Shown in pieces: positions 17,405 to 27,039 of a stretch of DNA of 64,000 nt. Position 1 is the first letter of the stretch. The number at the start of each line of letters is the position of its first letter. Source of the stretch: Clostridiales bacterium (GTDB lineage Bacteria; Bacillota; Clostridia; Oscillospirales; Oscillospiraceae); assembly GCA_029265405.1 (NCBI GenBank), contig JAJUJI010000004.1, positions 1 to 64,000 on the forward strand. The letters run 5' to 3'. A model generated the notes under the pieces. It made no database searches and was not told the DNA's origin. It worked only from the letters and a program-made list of their open reading frames with translations. Position numbers and translations under genes: made by a program.

Positions 17405-20400
17405 TCAGCGCAAAACAGGCGGTATATACTCGCGGACTTTGATCATGCCGCCGGAGCCGGAGTCAAACGTATACTCGGAGCCGTTGCCCATTTTGAGGTA
17501 TATGGAGCCTATTGCAAATTTGCCGACGGAGGAATTGCTTGCTTCAATGACCGTATAATACCAGGTGTCGTCCTTGGCAAAGGAACCGCTTGGAACGGTG
17601 TTGCTTGCCGTTATAAACAAAGGCTTCGCTCCCTCCGCTGTTGCGCTCCAATCCTTGACGGCGCCTGAGGGCTCGGCCGAAAGAATGCTTATGCCAGAGC
17701 TGCCGTCCAAGCTGAGCGAGAGGTTGAGGGTGCCGACATCGGAGCCCTCAATCTTCGGCAGCTTGAATATCGCGACGACGTTTGCCGCCCTATCCTTAGC
17801 GGCTTCCAGGCTATATTCGCCGTTGGAGTCCTTCTTCAGCGCGGTAAGGGTCCCGTTGGGCTCAAGCTTGTAGTAAACAATCTGAGGCTGTATCGCGAGC
17901 CTGAACTGGCAGTCTATGCTCCATTCGTTTTTGCCGCCGCCTATGCTGATTCCGATGGCGGAGCCCGCCGTCGAGACTACCGGCTCGCCGCCCTTGGGGG
18001 CAGCGGTTATTTTTGAAAGCTCGTAGCCCGAGGGAACGGAGAAGGCAAAGGTGTTTGAGCCTATGGGAACCTTCGCGAAAACATACTTTCCGTCCGTACC
18101 GGACAAGCCCGACGAGGACGAGGAACCGTTTTGCGAGATGGCGACGTCCTTCAGAGGATTGCCCTGCGAGTCTCTTATTATGACCGAAACGCTGCCGCTG
18201 TCGGGCTCGAACTCGCAGGAAATATCCCAGTCGCAGTCCTCGCCGCTGAGCGGTATATTTATCGTACCGTCGCCCGCTCCGCTTACAGACATGCCGCTCT
18301 TTGATACGGCGGTGACGCTCTTAAGCTTGTAGCCGTCGGGCGCCGAAAACGCAAAGGTATTTTCTCCACGTTCTACGTTTGCAAAAGCGCAGCTTCCGCC
18401 CGGCCCCGTTTTAAGAACGGCCGATACCCCGTTCCTGACCTTGGTTACTGACACATTTTCCATGGCGTTGCCCTTATCGTCCTTGACGGCTACGGAAACC
18501 TTGCCGCTCCTTACGGTGAGCCCGGCTGAGGCCGTCTGCGAGACGGAGCCCGAGCCGCTTGGGTACTCGCATTTGGCGGACACGTTATAGGAGCCGGCAT
18601 TGGCCAGAGTTATCTGCTTTGTATCGTAGAGATGCGAAGGAGTTGCCGGCCCGGAAGAGGTGAATACGAAGGTAAAATCGTTGTAATTGTAGTACAGGGC
18701 TGAGCCGCCGGCGAGTCCCGCGGGAATCTCAAGCGTAAGCGATGGGACAATTGTTGTTTCGCCCTTGCCGCTGGCTGATACGCCTATGTCAAAGCTTATT
18801 GTGTCGCCGACAAGATATACGAAATTGCTTGGCGAAACGGATATGGAAGGCGTCAGCTTGGGCAGGGTGGAGTTGCTGAGATTCAGTTCGGATACGGCTT
18901 TCGCGCTGGCGTTGTCCCACACCTCAATCTTTGCCTTAAACTGGGCTTCGCTTCCTATGCCGTAGTCGGCCTTGCTTATGCCGGAAATGGTTTTAGTCGC
19001 GCCGCTGTTCATAGCTCCGGTTTCTACGGTCTTATAAGTTTTTCCGCCGTCTGTGCTGATATATACAGCGTAATTCAGAGTATCGTCCCCAAAATCGAAG
19101 TCGCTGCCCTTGAAGGAGAGGTCAAAACCGGGCTGGCTGTTGTCGAGAATAGCGTTGTTTTGCGGATAATAGACCTCTATGGAGGGGGCGTGGTTCGCGC
19201 CTGTATAGGCCTTCAGCATAGTGTTGGCAAAGAGCTTGAGCTCAAAAAAGTTTGCGGAAGGACTTACCGCGCTATGACCCGTGCCAGAATATGTGACGGT
19301 GCCGAAGGAGTATGTGTAGTAGGAATTCATTGCGTCGTCCAGCACGCGGCCGGCAACGTCGTTGCGGTAGTAGTTGTAAACAGGGATCATTTTCGGATTT
19401 TCCAGATCAAGCTTGTAATACTGGTAGTGGGTGTTTGCCACGCTGGTGTCGGCAGGAGCAATTCCCTCAAGGTTGAAAGGATAGAGCGAAAGGGGAGTTG
19501 AGTTGACAAGCCTTACGTGGGTTGTGCCCGTAGCTCCGCTGGCGTCGGTCACGTTAGGCCTGAGCTTGTCGTAGCCGCTTGTGCTCAAACCGTAATTGCT
19601 TGCTATTGTGGAGCCGTTTGCGTACTGCCTGACTATTTGGGTGGCGGTTTCGGCCGTAGTCTGGCCGACGTCGTCCCTCAGGTAAGTCAAAAGGTTGGAG
19701 CTCCTGTAGCCGCTCCACTCTATGGTGTCATGCGTAAACATCACGCTCTGCCCTGTGGCTATGAAGCTTTCAAGGCGCGCCACAGAATCGCTGTCAAGGT
19801 CGTTGAGGCTGTACTCGTCGTCAAAGCCGAAGACTATCATGTCGTAGGTTCCGTTGAGATTGTACATCTTGTACGGGTCGCCCACTGAAGGATTGTTGAA
19901 TTCTCCTATACTGACCTTTGAAATATTAATCTTGTATTCGCCCTTTCGGCAGCCGAGGGTATCGCTAGTGCCCGGAACGGCGGTATTGAGCGCCGAGGCC
20001 AGATCCAGCTCGTTCCCCGTCGGGCAGACCTGGAGGACGTTGATCTCAAGCTCCTCGCCCTTGAGACGGAACACGCCTCCGAATTCGTCCTGAGCCTTTG
20101 CCTCGTCCTCAAGCGCCAGCTTCCAGAAAAAGACGCCGGTAAGCCCGTCGGGCATGCTGTATGTAAATGTATCGTACTTGCCGTTGGAAACCGTATGGGT
20201 GGCGACAGCCTCGTTGGGCCCGTCAAACTTGCTGTCGTTGTTTTTGTCTATGTAGAGCGTCGCTGTAAGCTTTTTGTCCTCCGCGCCGTCGGGGTCAGAG
20301 GCGCGGTATGTGAAGGTGAGCAGATTGCTGTCGTAGGGAGTATCGTTGTCCCTGTAGGAGTAGGGGTAAGCAATCATATCGAGCACAGGGCGCTTGTTGG

Positions 20401-22387
20401 AGGAGGCGTAGACCGCGTCGAGCTTGGCTTTCAGCTGAGATGCGGAGGTTATTTTATTGCTGTCAGTCGCATAAGCGCCAAGCTGGGTTTTGATTATCGT
20501 ATCGGAGCTGTCCAGCGAGTCGCGCTTGAGAGCGTCGCCGCTGAATATGCAGGCTTGCCCGGCGTTTATAAATTCCAGCACCTTGCCTGCCGCCAGGCTG
20601 GTCAAATCGTTGCCGTATTTAATGCTGGAAACACCCGCAAGGGCATAGCGCCCGAAGCCGAAATAAACCGCGTCATAGTTGCCGTTGACGTCGTCCGTCT
20701 TGGAAATGAATTCGTTGAGGGACATGGTCGTCACGATATAGCGGGGATCGGCCTGCGTCAGGTATGTATACGCGTCCGTCTTGCGCTCGGTTTCCGTGCT
20801 TAAAATGGCGTTGGGGTAAATCTCCAGCACCCTTATCGGCTTGTCATTATAGAAGGCAATGGTAAAGGTTTGAGTGAGGCCGGCTATTCCGGCTGATGAG
20901 CCTCCGGTAAAGGCGGCGGCGTTGAGCTTGAGCGTTACGGAGGCGGTTCCGGTATGCGAGGAGGCGGCGCCCTTGAAATAGAGCTGCAGCCTGCTTCCGG
21001 ACTCGCGCTTTACGACGGCGGTAAGACCCGACGGAACTCCGGAGATCGAATAATGGGTCCCCTCGGAAAATTCAGCGTCTGCAAAGGCGGCGCTGCCGGT
21101 CAGCAGCAGCGCCCGGGTTCCGGCAACGCTGCCGTCGTTCATGTCGGATTCGCAGAATGTGCTGCCGTCCGCCGTTACGCTCAGCGGGTCGTTGAACTGT
21201 ATGGAGAAAGTCAGGTCTTTGTTGGTTACCGAAGGGACGGCGACGGAAAAAGCCGAGGCGTTGAAGGTTATCTTTATTCCGTCCGCGCTGTTTGAGGCCT
21301 TATGGTAAGCCGCCTTGCCCGACAGCGATATGACCGCCTGCTTAAAGTTGGAGGGGTTTCTGGCGACGCTCAGCGTAAGGCCGCTGGGCAGCGTTCCGGT
21401 CACGGTATAATCGCCGGAGGAAATCGAGCCTTTAAAATCGATGGAATCGGAGGTCGCGGTTATCGTGTTGCCGATGGAGCCGTCGTTTGCCCCGGCCTCA
21501 TAAAAAGCTGCGCCGCTGTAGGAAAGCTGCACGGGCGCGACCGAGAAAAGCGCCTTCAGTGAAAGATTGGAGGTCAGCGTGACGGACAGGGGGTTGGTCT
21601 GGGTTCCGTAATCCAGCCATAACGAGCCGGACAAATATTGCCACTTGCTGAAAACATAGCCGTTGTTGGGCTGCGCGGAGACGGTTACGGTTGTCCCGCG
21701 CTTATATGTGCCGCCCTCTGTAACGGCGCCGCCCGTGCCAGCGCTGGTGGCGAGGGTATAGAGCCTGACGAAGGTGGCGGAAACGGTCCTGTTTGAGTTC
21801 ATCGTTACGGTCGCGGAGGCGCCGTTGTAGGAATCGACGCCGCTCCAGGTCCCCATGTCGTAGCCGGAGCTCGGCTCGGCTGAGAAAGTGATGGTTGTCC
21901 CTTCTCCGTAGGAGCCGCTGCCGGGTGTGACGGTTCCTCCCGTCGTCTGGTTGACCGTAAGCGTGTACTTCGGCCTGTAATAGGCGGTTACGGTTCCGCT
22001 GGATGCGCCGTTTAGATTCAAGGATGGAGATGTTTGACTTGTCGTGGAGCCGGAATCGAAGGATATGCCGCCGGAAGCGGACCAGTAGGCGAATTCGTAA
22101 TTTGAAACGTCCCCGGCTACCAGCCTCCAGGTGCTGCCGTTGTCGAGAGATTTTGAGCCGCCGTCCTTTATGTTGTTGTAGTAGTCGTAGTAGCCAAAGA
22201 GCCACGAGTATATTTGTACGTCCAGCCTGGCGTTTGACAAGGTTGATCCGGAGGTCGTCTTAAAGTAAAAGGTAACCTTTGTGCCGTCAGCCCCCCTGGC
22301 GTTCATAGCTGGGAAAAGCGACATTGCTATCGCCAGCGCCAAAAGAAAACACGAAAGCTTTTTTGCTTTGCTCTTTATCATGATCAT
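17405..22387 (-). CDS. Giant secreted adhesin-like protein at the end of the pilus operon
   Basis: This 1660-residue exported protein has a signal peptide (KKLSCFLLALAIAMSLFPAMNA) but no prepilin motif. In order I see a beta domain (35-135), two divergent InlB-type B repeats (about 138-285, with GTVTPGSGSYGEGTTITFSA and similar), two X2-like immunoglobulin domains (about 290-510), a long DUF5057-like region (about 515-1065, with RVLEIYPN and later VLQVCPTGNELDL), Ig-like domains (about 1066-1290), two Cna-B/carboxypeptidase-regulatory-like repeats (about 1292-1500) and a C-terminal cohesin-like sandwich. No LPxTG motif or SLH repeat is present. AGGAG precedes the ATG. Last position in a type IV pilus operon suggests a tip adhesin or a large exported partner, comparable in role to PilY1; this is inference. 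Confidence 0.8.
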   Translation of the reverse strand: MIMIKSKAKKLSCFLLALAIAMSLFPAMNARGADGTKVTFYFKTTSGSTLSNARLDVQIYSWLFGYYDYYNNIKDGGSKSLDNGSTWRLVAGDVSNYEFAYWSASGGISFDSGSTTSQTSPSLNLNGASSGTVTAYYRPKYTLTVNQTTGGTVTPGSGSYGEGTTITFSAEPSSGYDMGTWSGVDSYNGASATVTMNSNRTVSATFVRLYTLATSAGTGGAVTEGGTYKRGTTVTVSAQPNNGYVFSKWQYLSGSLWLDYGTQTNPLSVTLTSNLSLKALFSVAPVQLSYSGAAFYEAGANDGSIGNTITATSDSIDFKGSISSGDYTVTGTLPSGLTLSVARNPSNFKQAVISLSGKAAYHKASNSADGIKITFNASAFSVAVPSVTNKDLTFSIQFNDPLSVTADGSTFCESDMNDGSVAGTRALLLTGSAAFADAEFSEGTHYSISGVPSGLTAVVKRESGSRLQLYFKGAASSHTGTASVTLKLNAAAFTGGSSAGIAGLTQTFTIAFYNDKPIRVLEIYPNAILSTETERKTDAYTYLTQADPRYIVTTMSLNEFISKTDDVNGNYDAVYFGFGRYALAGVSSIKYGNDLTSLAAGKVLEFINAGQACIFSGDALKRDSLDSSDTIIKTQLGAYATDSNKITSASQLKAKLDAVYASSNKRPVLDMIAYPYSYRDNDTPYDSNLLTFTYRASDPDGAEDKKLTATLYIDKNNDSKFDGPNEAVATHTVSNGKYDTFTYSMPDGLTGVFFWKLALEDEAKAQDEFGGVFRLKGEELEINVLQVCPTGNELDLASALNTAVPGTSDTLGCRKGEYKINISKVSIGEFNNPSVGDPYKMYNLNGTYDMIVFGFDDEYSLNDLDSDSVARLESFIATGQSVMFTHDTIEWSGYRSSNLLTYLRDDVGQTTAETATQIVRQYANGSTIASNYGLSTSGYDKLRPNVTDASGATGTTHVRLVNSTPLSLYPFNLEGIAPADTSVANTHYQYYKLDLENPKMIPVYNYYRNDVAGRVLDDAMNSYYTYSFGTVTYSGTGHSAVSPSANFFELKLFANTMLKAYTGANHAPSIEVYYPQNNAILDNSQPGFDLSFKGSDFDFGDDTLNYAVYISTDGGKTYKTVETGAMNSGATKTISGISKADYGIGSEAQFKAKIEVWDNASAKAVSELNLSNSTLPKLTPSISVSPSNFVYLVGDTISFDIGVSASGKGETTIVPSLTLEIPAGLAGGSALYYNYNDFTFVFTSSGPATPSHLYDTKQITLANAGSYNVSAKCEYPSGSGSVSQTASAGLTVRSGKVSVAVKDDKGNAMENVSVTKVRNGVSAVLKTGPGGSCAFANVERGENTFAFSAPDGYKLKSVTAVSKSGMSVSGAGDGTINIPLSGEDCDWDISCEFEPDSGSVSVIIRDSQGNPLKDVAISQNGSSSSSGLSGTDGKYVFAKVPIGSNTFAFSVPSGYELSKITAAPKGGEPVVSTAGSAIGISIGGGKNEWSIDCQFRLAIQPQIVYYKLEPNGTLTALKKDSNGEYSLEAAKDRAANVVAIFKLPKIEGSDVGTLNLSLSLDGSSGISILSAEPSGAVKDWSATAEGAKPLFITASNTVPSGSFAKDDTWYYTVIEASNSSVGKFAIGSIYLKMGNGSEYTFDSGSGGMIKVREYIPPVLR

Positions 22388-22440
22388 TCCCGCTCCTTTC
22401 CAGTGTGTGGCCTATCCTCCGCTTTTTGCCGGCCGCACTT

Positions 22441-24840
22441 TCATTCCGCGCCCTCCAGCCAGCTTTCTATGCGGTAGCGCTTTGTTTCGGTCTTTATTCC
22501 GCTGGTGGAATCGTAATCCTCGTAGTAGGCGTAGGTCTTTCCGCCGTTCTTTTTTGCGTAGACGCAGCCCGGCTTGAAAAAGGCGCGCGCGGACAGGCTC
22601 TTGGAATCGGACACAATGCCCGATACGACATCCTCGTCATATTTCAGCGTTACGTTTCCGGCGATTGTGACGTTGCCCTCGCAGAGGATAACGCCCTTGA
22701 AGGTACCGCTGCCGGCGACGGTAAGGTCGCCGGTGCTGTAGACTATGCCGCTCATTTCACCGTCAATGCTGAGCGTTCCCGAGGAGCGTTTGGATACTGT
22801 GTACCCGCTGAAATAATAAACGGTATTGGGCTCCTTGGAGCCGACCAGGCCCCCCATCGTAAGGCTTTGATCGTAATAGCCGAAATGCTTGGTTTTTGCC
22901 TCCTGGACGTTTTTAAGCTGTCCTTTTGAGGAGGCGGCCCTGTATTTGTTCTCGTTAACACTGTAGCTTGCTATGGCGTTTTTCAAATCCACAGGCCGGC
23001 CCGCCCCGGCTGAGGCGGCGTCGCCTATGACGACGCCCAGGGAATAGCCCTTGAGCTCGTCGAAGCCCCTGATGAATATCCTGCTGCCTATCGGCTCAAA
23101 GGCCGCCCCGGCGCTGGCAAAGTCGTTCAGCTTGTTTTCAAAGCTTTCGGAGGACAGCTCCTTAAGGTAATATTTGGTGCCGTTGATGTAAAAGACGATA
23201 AAGGCGCCGTTGTCGGTGTAGAGATAGTATTCGAAGGAGGCCTGGTTTCGGGCCGCGACGGATTCGACGGTCGGATAATAGACCTTATCTCCGTCGGTGA
23301 AATAGTAGTCCTCCTTGCCCGCTATGTCCGTTTCGGGCCCCTTGGCGTACTCGGCGTAGGCGATGCCGGGAACTATCAGGTTGCCGTTGAGGTTGATGGA
23401 GCTGCCGCCGTCTATGGCCTGATTGTTTATTATGGCGCTCGAGGCGTTTGGATCGACAGCCTCGCCGGCCTTTTCGGCTTCGGAATTGATTCCGACGAAG
23501 TTGCCCTCCAGGGTTATCGCCGATTCGGAGCCGTTCATCTCTATGTCGTCGGCGGCTATAAGGTTTCCGTTGAGCTCTATTTCGGCGTTGGTTGCCCCTT
23601 CATCCACCTTCAGGTCGTGGCAGTATACGTTGCCCCAGTTGTAGTCGTCGTAAAGAAGCGGAACCACGCCTTCTTCAGCGGAGCCCTCCCTGTATTCATT
23701 TGAACTGCCGTCGTAGAGGTTCGGATCCGATTGCTTCATGAGCAGGGGGGAGTCCCCGTAGATCTTCAGCTTTTTGCCGTAGCTTGCGCCGCCGGAGGCC
23801 GCTGTTTTTACGGTAAGCTTCGCCCCGTCGCCGAAGGCTTCTACGTCGCCGTTGGCGTAGATGTTGCCGCTTACGGTCACATTCGCGCCGCCCTGTATGC
23901 CGACGGCGCCAGCGTAGTTTTTATCGCGGCTGGAGGCGGCGAATATGTCGCCGTACACCGCCGCGCCGGATGTAAAATTGATGTCGCCCTCGGCGGCCAG
24001 GGCGTAGCCCCAGAGCGGGTTGCCATAAATTGGATTATTGTTGTAGGATATTACAGTTTCGGCTCCGGGCAGCTTGATGGATATAACCGCCGATATTGTA
24101 TGCTTGTCGTCGCCGTCGACGGTTGCGCTTTTTAAATTTATTTTCCAGTGGTTCTTGTCGTAATTGAAGCTTTCTGCAAATACGTCGTCAATTACTGAAT
24201 CCAATGAAACGGTTACGCTTCCGCTTGTCAGGTCGTAAAGCGCGCCGCCCGGCTCAAGAGCCCCGGTCAGGAGCTTGTGGGAAAAATAGAAGTAAAGCCT
24301 TTCGTACATATCCTCGTTGACCGAAGAAAGCCGGTCAAGGTATTCCCGCTCGCTTAGATAGGATGCTGTCGGTTCGCCCTTCTCGTCCTTGGGCAGGCTT
24401 TCGTAATACTCGGCGTAGCTGTCCCACGGAAAGCCGTGGGCCTTGAAGAAAGCCTGGGCCTGCGAGTCGTCGTCAAGTATGTCGTATATTTCCTGGACGT
24501 TCAGCGCTTCAGGAGAGGAAACGCTCAGGGTTCCAAGCTCGGTGAGCGAAAGGCGGTAGTATTTTTGCTCCATGTAATCCCCGGCATAGGCTTCGGCGGT
24601 TTTAAGCAGCGCGTCTATCCTGGAGAGAGCCTCCTCCAGGCTGGAGTCCGAGGCAAAATAATCCCTGGACCAGTCGCTGTAGCGGCTGCTCATGCGCATA
24701 TTGGCCAGGGAAGCGAAAAGTGAAACTGTCCCGAGCATGGTCAGAAGCAGTATGACGCTTATTACCAGAACTAAGGCGCTGCCCTTCCTTGAGCGTGCAA
24801 ACGCCGGTAACCGGCGGCGGTCTTGCTTCGATGCTTTCAT
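22441..24840 (-). CDS. PilX-like pilus assembly protein with large extracytoplasmic domain
   Basis: This 799-residue protein has a basic N terminus then KGSALVLVISVILLLTMLGTVSLFASLANMRMS, a hydrophobic helix like that of PilX/minor-pilin proteins but without the FTLIE motif. The rest is a predicted beta-rich surface domain. Residues of about 265-500 contain alternating segments such as AVYGDIFAAS, VTVSGNIYANGDVEAFG and IELNGNLIAADDIEMNG, which look like rungs of a right-handed beta-helix of bactofilin type, and similar rungs recur near 700-760. GGAGG precedes the ATG. It lies between a PilV-like prepilin and the giant adhesin, so it is probably a minor or tip component. Confidence 0.75.
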   Translation of the reverse strand: MKASKQDRRRLPAFARSRKGSALVLVISVILLLTMLGTVSLFASLANMRMSSRYSDWSRDYFASDSSLEEALSRIDALLKTAEAYAGDYMEQKYYRLSLTELGTLSVSSPEALNVQEIYDILDDDSQAQAFFKAHGFPWDSYAEYYESLPKDEKGEPTASYLSEREYLDRLSSVNEDMYERLYFYFSHKLLTGALEPGGALYDLTSGSVTVSLDSVIDDVFAESFNYDKNHWKINLKSATVDGDDKHTISAVISIKLPGAETVISYNNNPIYGNPLWGYALAAEGDINFTSGAAVYGDIFAASSRDKNYAGAVGIQGGANVTVSGNIYANGDVEAFGDGAKLTVKTAASGGASYGKKLKIYGDSPLLMKQSDPNLYDGSSNEYREGSAEEGVVPLLYDDYNWGNVYCHDLKVDEGATNAEIELNGNLIAADDIEMNGSESAITLEGNFVGINSEAEKAGEAVDPNASSAIINNQAIDGGSSINLNGNLIVPGIAYAEYAKGPETDIAGKEDYYFTDGDKVYYPTVESVAARNQASFEYYLYTDNGAFIVFYINGTKYYLKELSSESFENKLNDFASAGAAFEPIGSRIFIRGFDELKGYSLGVVIGDAASAGAGRPVDLKNAIASYSVNENKYRAASSKGQLKNVQEAKTKHFGYYDQSLTMGGLVGSKEPNTVYYFSGYTVSKRSSGTLSIDGEMSGIVYSTGDLTVAGSGTFKGVILCEGNVTIAGNVTLKYDEDVVSGIVSDSKSLSARAFFKPGCVYAKKNGGKTYAYYEDYDSTSGIKTETKRYRIESWLEGAE

Positions 24841-24858
24841 CCTTCTTTCCTCCTTCCG

Positions 24859-25821
24859 TTATGAGGCGCCAGAGGTTTCGCTGTATTTATAATAGCCCGT
24901 TGCCTTGCTGTCGGCGAGCACCGCGCCGTCGGAGAGGCGGGTTATCGTAATCGTCATCGTGTCTGTAAGATAGTCATCGTCTCGTGAAGCGAGAATGGAA
25001 GTCTTTGTGTAGCCTTCGGCGCTGACGAAAGTTACCGCAGTTTCATTTTCTCCTTTTTTGCTGTTGTACACGCAGTTGCCGTCGGGCGCGTCGAGCAGAT
25101 ATAGGGCAATTCCTACGGGGGGGGACGACAGGCAATCATTGTATGTCGTCGTATTATTATATACGGTTACGATGAGCTTTGTATTGATTACCCTGCCATT
25201 ATTTCCAATGACCAGCACCAGGTCGCCGCCGCTGGTATATGACGCATTCAGCGCATAGTGGAGGGAACCGGCCGCCCCGCGCTTGATAAGGGTCAGAGTC
25301 GGATTGGCGCCGTTTTCCTCGACAGTCAGGTCGCAGTAGAGCGGGATAATGTTTCCGTCGGAGTCATACGCCGGGGCCGAGGTATCGGAGGAATCCAAAT
25401 CCCATCTGGCGTAATAATCGGGGTAGTAGCTGTTTTCCGCCGTTCCGCTTGACGAGTAGGCGATCACAGCCCTGACCTCATATGACCTTTCGCTTTCGGA
25501 AGCCGCGGGAAGCCAGTTTTTATTCAAATATTGTGTGATGCAATTTTCCGTGCCGCCGGAGGACAAGGCCGATGTGCAGCCTGCCATTTCCTCCACGTTT
25601 GCTTCAAGATAAGCCACGCTCCCCCCGCGGAAACGCGAGCTGTCGCGCCTGAATACTTCCTGTATCTTGGTGGCAAGAGCCGTCGCCTTGTCGGTGTCGT
25701 ATGCGCGCCGGTTCAGACGCGCTGAAACGGCAAAGGCCTGCATCAGCGAAACAGACACTATTATAAGCACCACGAAGGCGACCAGTATTTCTATCAAAGT
25801 AAAGCCTTTGTTTGATCTCAT
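24859..25821 (-). CDS. PilV-like minor prepilin
   Basis: This 320-residue prepilin has a short leader (MRSNKG) and the peptidase site G/FTLIEILVAFVVLIIVSVSLMQAF, with Glu at position 5 of the mature protein. This is followed by a helix rich in charged residues and a beta-rich C-terminal domain. The start is ATG 25821 behind GGAG; an in-frame upstream extension is not supported. The long C-terminal domain suggests a minor pilin that primes assembly or carries an adhesin. No prepilin peptidase gene is in the window. Confidence 0.82.
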   Translation of the reverse strand: MRSNKGFTLIEILVAFVVLIIVSVSLMQAFAVSARLNRRAYDTDKATALATKIQEVFRRDSSRFRGGSVAYLEANVEEMAGCTSALSSGGTENCITQYLNKNWLPAASESERSYEVRAVIAYSSSGTAENSYYPDYYARWDLDSSDTSAPAYDSDGNIIPLYCDLTVEENGANPTLTLIKRGAAGSLHYALNASYTSGGDLVLVIGNNGRVINTKLIVTVYNNTTTYNDCLSSPPVGIALYLLDAPDGNCVYNSKKGENETAVTFVSAEGYTKTSILASRDDDYLTDTMTITITRLSDGAVLADSKATGYYKYSETSGAS

Positions 25822-25880
25822 AATGCTCCGCCTTTCAAGCTTTGCAAGGCCGCCGTTGAAGGGAAACGGCACTGGTCCTC

Positions 25881-27029
25881 CTACTCCGCGCTGACTTTCC
25901 CGCTGGTTTCACCCATCATGAAGCGGGGATTTGTCTTGTCGTCCTTGGAAACCACAACGCGCACGGGGAGCGGGGTATCGTTTGCGACGTCCAGAGTAGC
26001 CGCCGTAAGATCCTCGTTGTCCCTGCGGTTTTGAGATATGACCTCTATGACTATTTCGTTGTTCTTTGCCGCCACCGGCGCGGAGGACTCAAGAGCCTTG
26101 CCTTCCAGCTCAAAGGTGTAGTTGTAGCCGTTTGCGGCCGGCTCAAAGGTTATTTTGCAAGAGGCCACCCTGTTGACCTCGGCGGAGAGGCGGGAGGAGG
26201 CGTCCTTATAGTCCGTTAATATGACGCCGGGGGCGTTGTCGAGATAGCTGTTTATATAAAGGGCGAAGTCCGGCGTGAGCACGGCCGGCTCCGCGGCGTC
26301 CTCCCCGCCGGCGGTGGCCCAGTAGCCTGCGTAAGGCGTAAAGGGGGAGGCCTTGCCGGCTATGGGGTCAAGCCGCATTTCATATTCGGCCGGATTTGCG
26401 GGATTGATGAGGCTGAGGAAAGAAACCTGCATGCTGCCGCTGACCTTTCCCTTGTTGTCGGTGGTCAGCGAGAGGCTGCGCACATAGGCCTTTCTTTCGT
26501 TGCTTTCCAAACGGTCCAGAAAATTGTAAACCATATCGAAGGTTCCGCTGAAGCTGAGGCTCATGCCCTGGTCGGCCACCAGCAGACCCGAGGCGGAGGC
26601 GTCCGAAGCGCCGTCCTGGCTTGAGGATTGGCTTCCGGCCAAATAATCGCTTTCGCGGGTGGTGGCAAGGCTCTGGAAGGAGCCGACCATGACCGTCAAT
26701 CCGGTGTCCTTGGACAGGCTGTCTACCAGCAGAATAAGCTCCTCCTGAGAAACGTAGGCCGGCAGGCTGCGCCGCGCTTCCGCTTCAGAAGCCAGCAGCT
26801 CCTCGAGCTGGGCTTTGTATTCGGCGGTTTTATCGTAATCTGCCTTGAGTATGGCAATCTGCCGCTCCTTCAGGCTGTTGGCCGCCCTGTTTTCCAAAAG
26901 GGCGTCGTACCTCGTCCAAAGCACCCTGTAGAACATGAAATACAATTCGGCGAGTATTACCAGCAACGTCAGCATTATGCTGTCGCGCCGCGACAAACGA
27001 GTTTTTTTCCTGGTTCCTAAAGCTTTCAT
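25881..27029 (-). CDS. pilO: PilO-like pilus alignment protein
   Basis: This 382-residue protein has a basic N terminus, one membrane segment at about 18-38, a coiled coil of about 42-90 and a periplasm-facing domain with a ferredoxin-like segment (SLSFSGTFDMVYNFLDRLESN, as in PilO). PilO forms with PilM and PilN an inner-membrane ring that links the cytoplasmic motor to the pilus. The start is 10 bases after the PilM-PilN stop, behind GAGG. It is longer than usual because of an added C-terminal domain of about 160 residues. Confidence 0.8.
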   Translation of the reverse strand: MKALGTRKKTRLSRRDSIMLTLLVILAELYFMFYRVLWTRYDALLENRAANSLKERQIAILKADYDKTAEYKAQLEELLASEAEARRSLPAYVSQEELILLVDSLSKDTGLTVMVGSFQSLATTRESDYLAGSQSSSQDGASDASASGLLVADQGMSLSFSGTFDMVYNFLDRLESNERKAYVRSLSLTTDNKGKVSGSMQVSFLSLINPANPAEYEMRLDPIAGKASPFTPYAGYWATAGGEDAAEPAVLTPDFALYINSYLDNAPGVILTDYKDASSRLSAEVNRVASCKITFEPAANGYNYTFELEGKALESSAPVAAKNNEIVIEVISQNRRDNEDLTAATLDVANDTPLPVRVVVSKDDKTNPRFMMGETSGKVSAE

Positions 27030-27039
27030 CTCGCGTACC

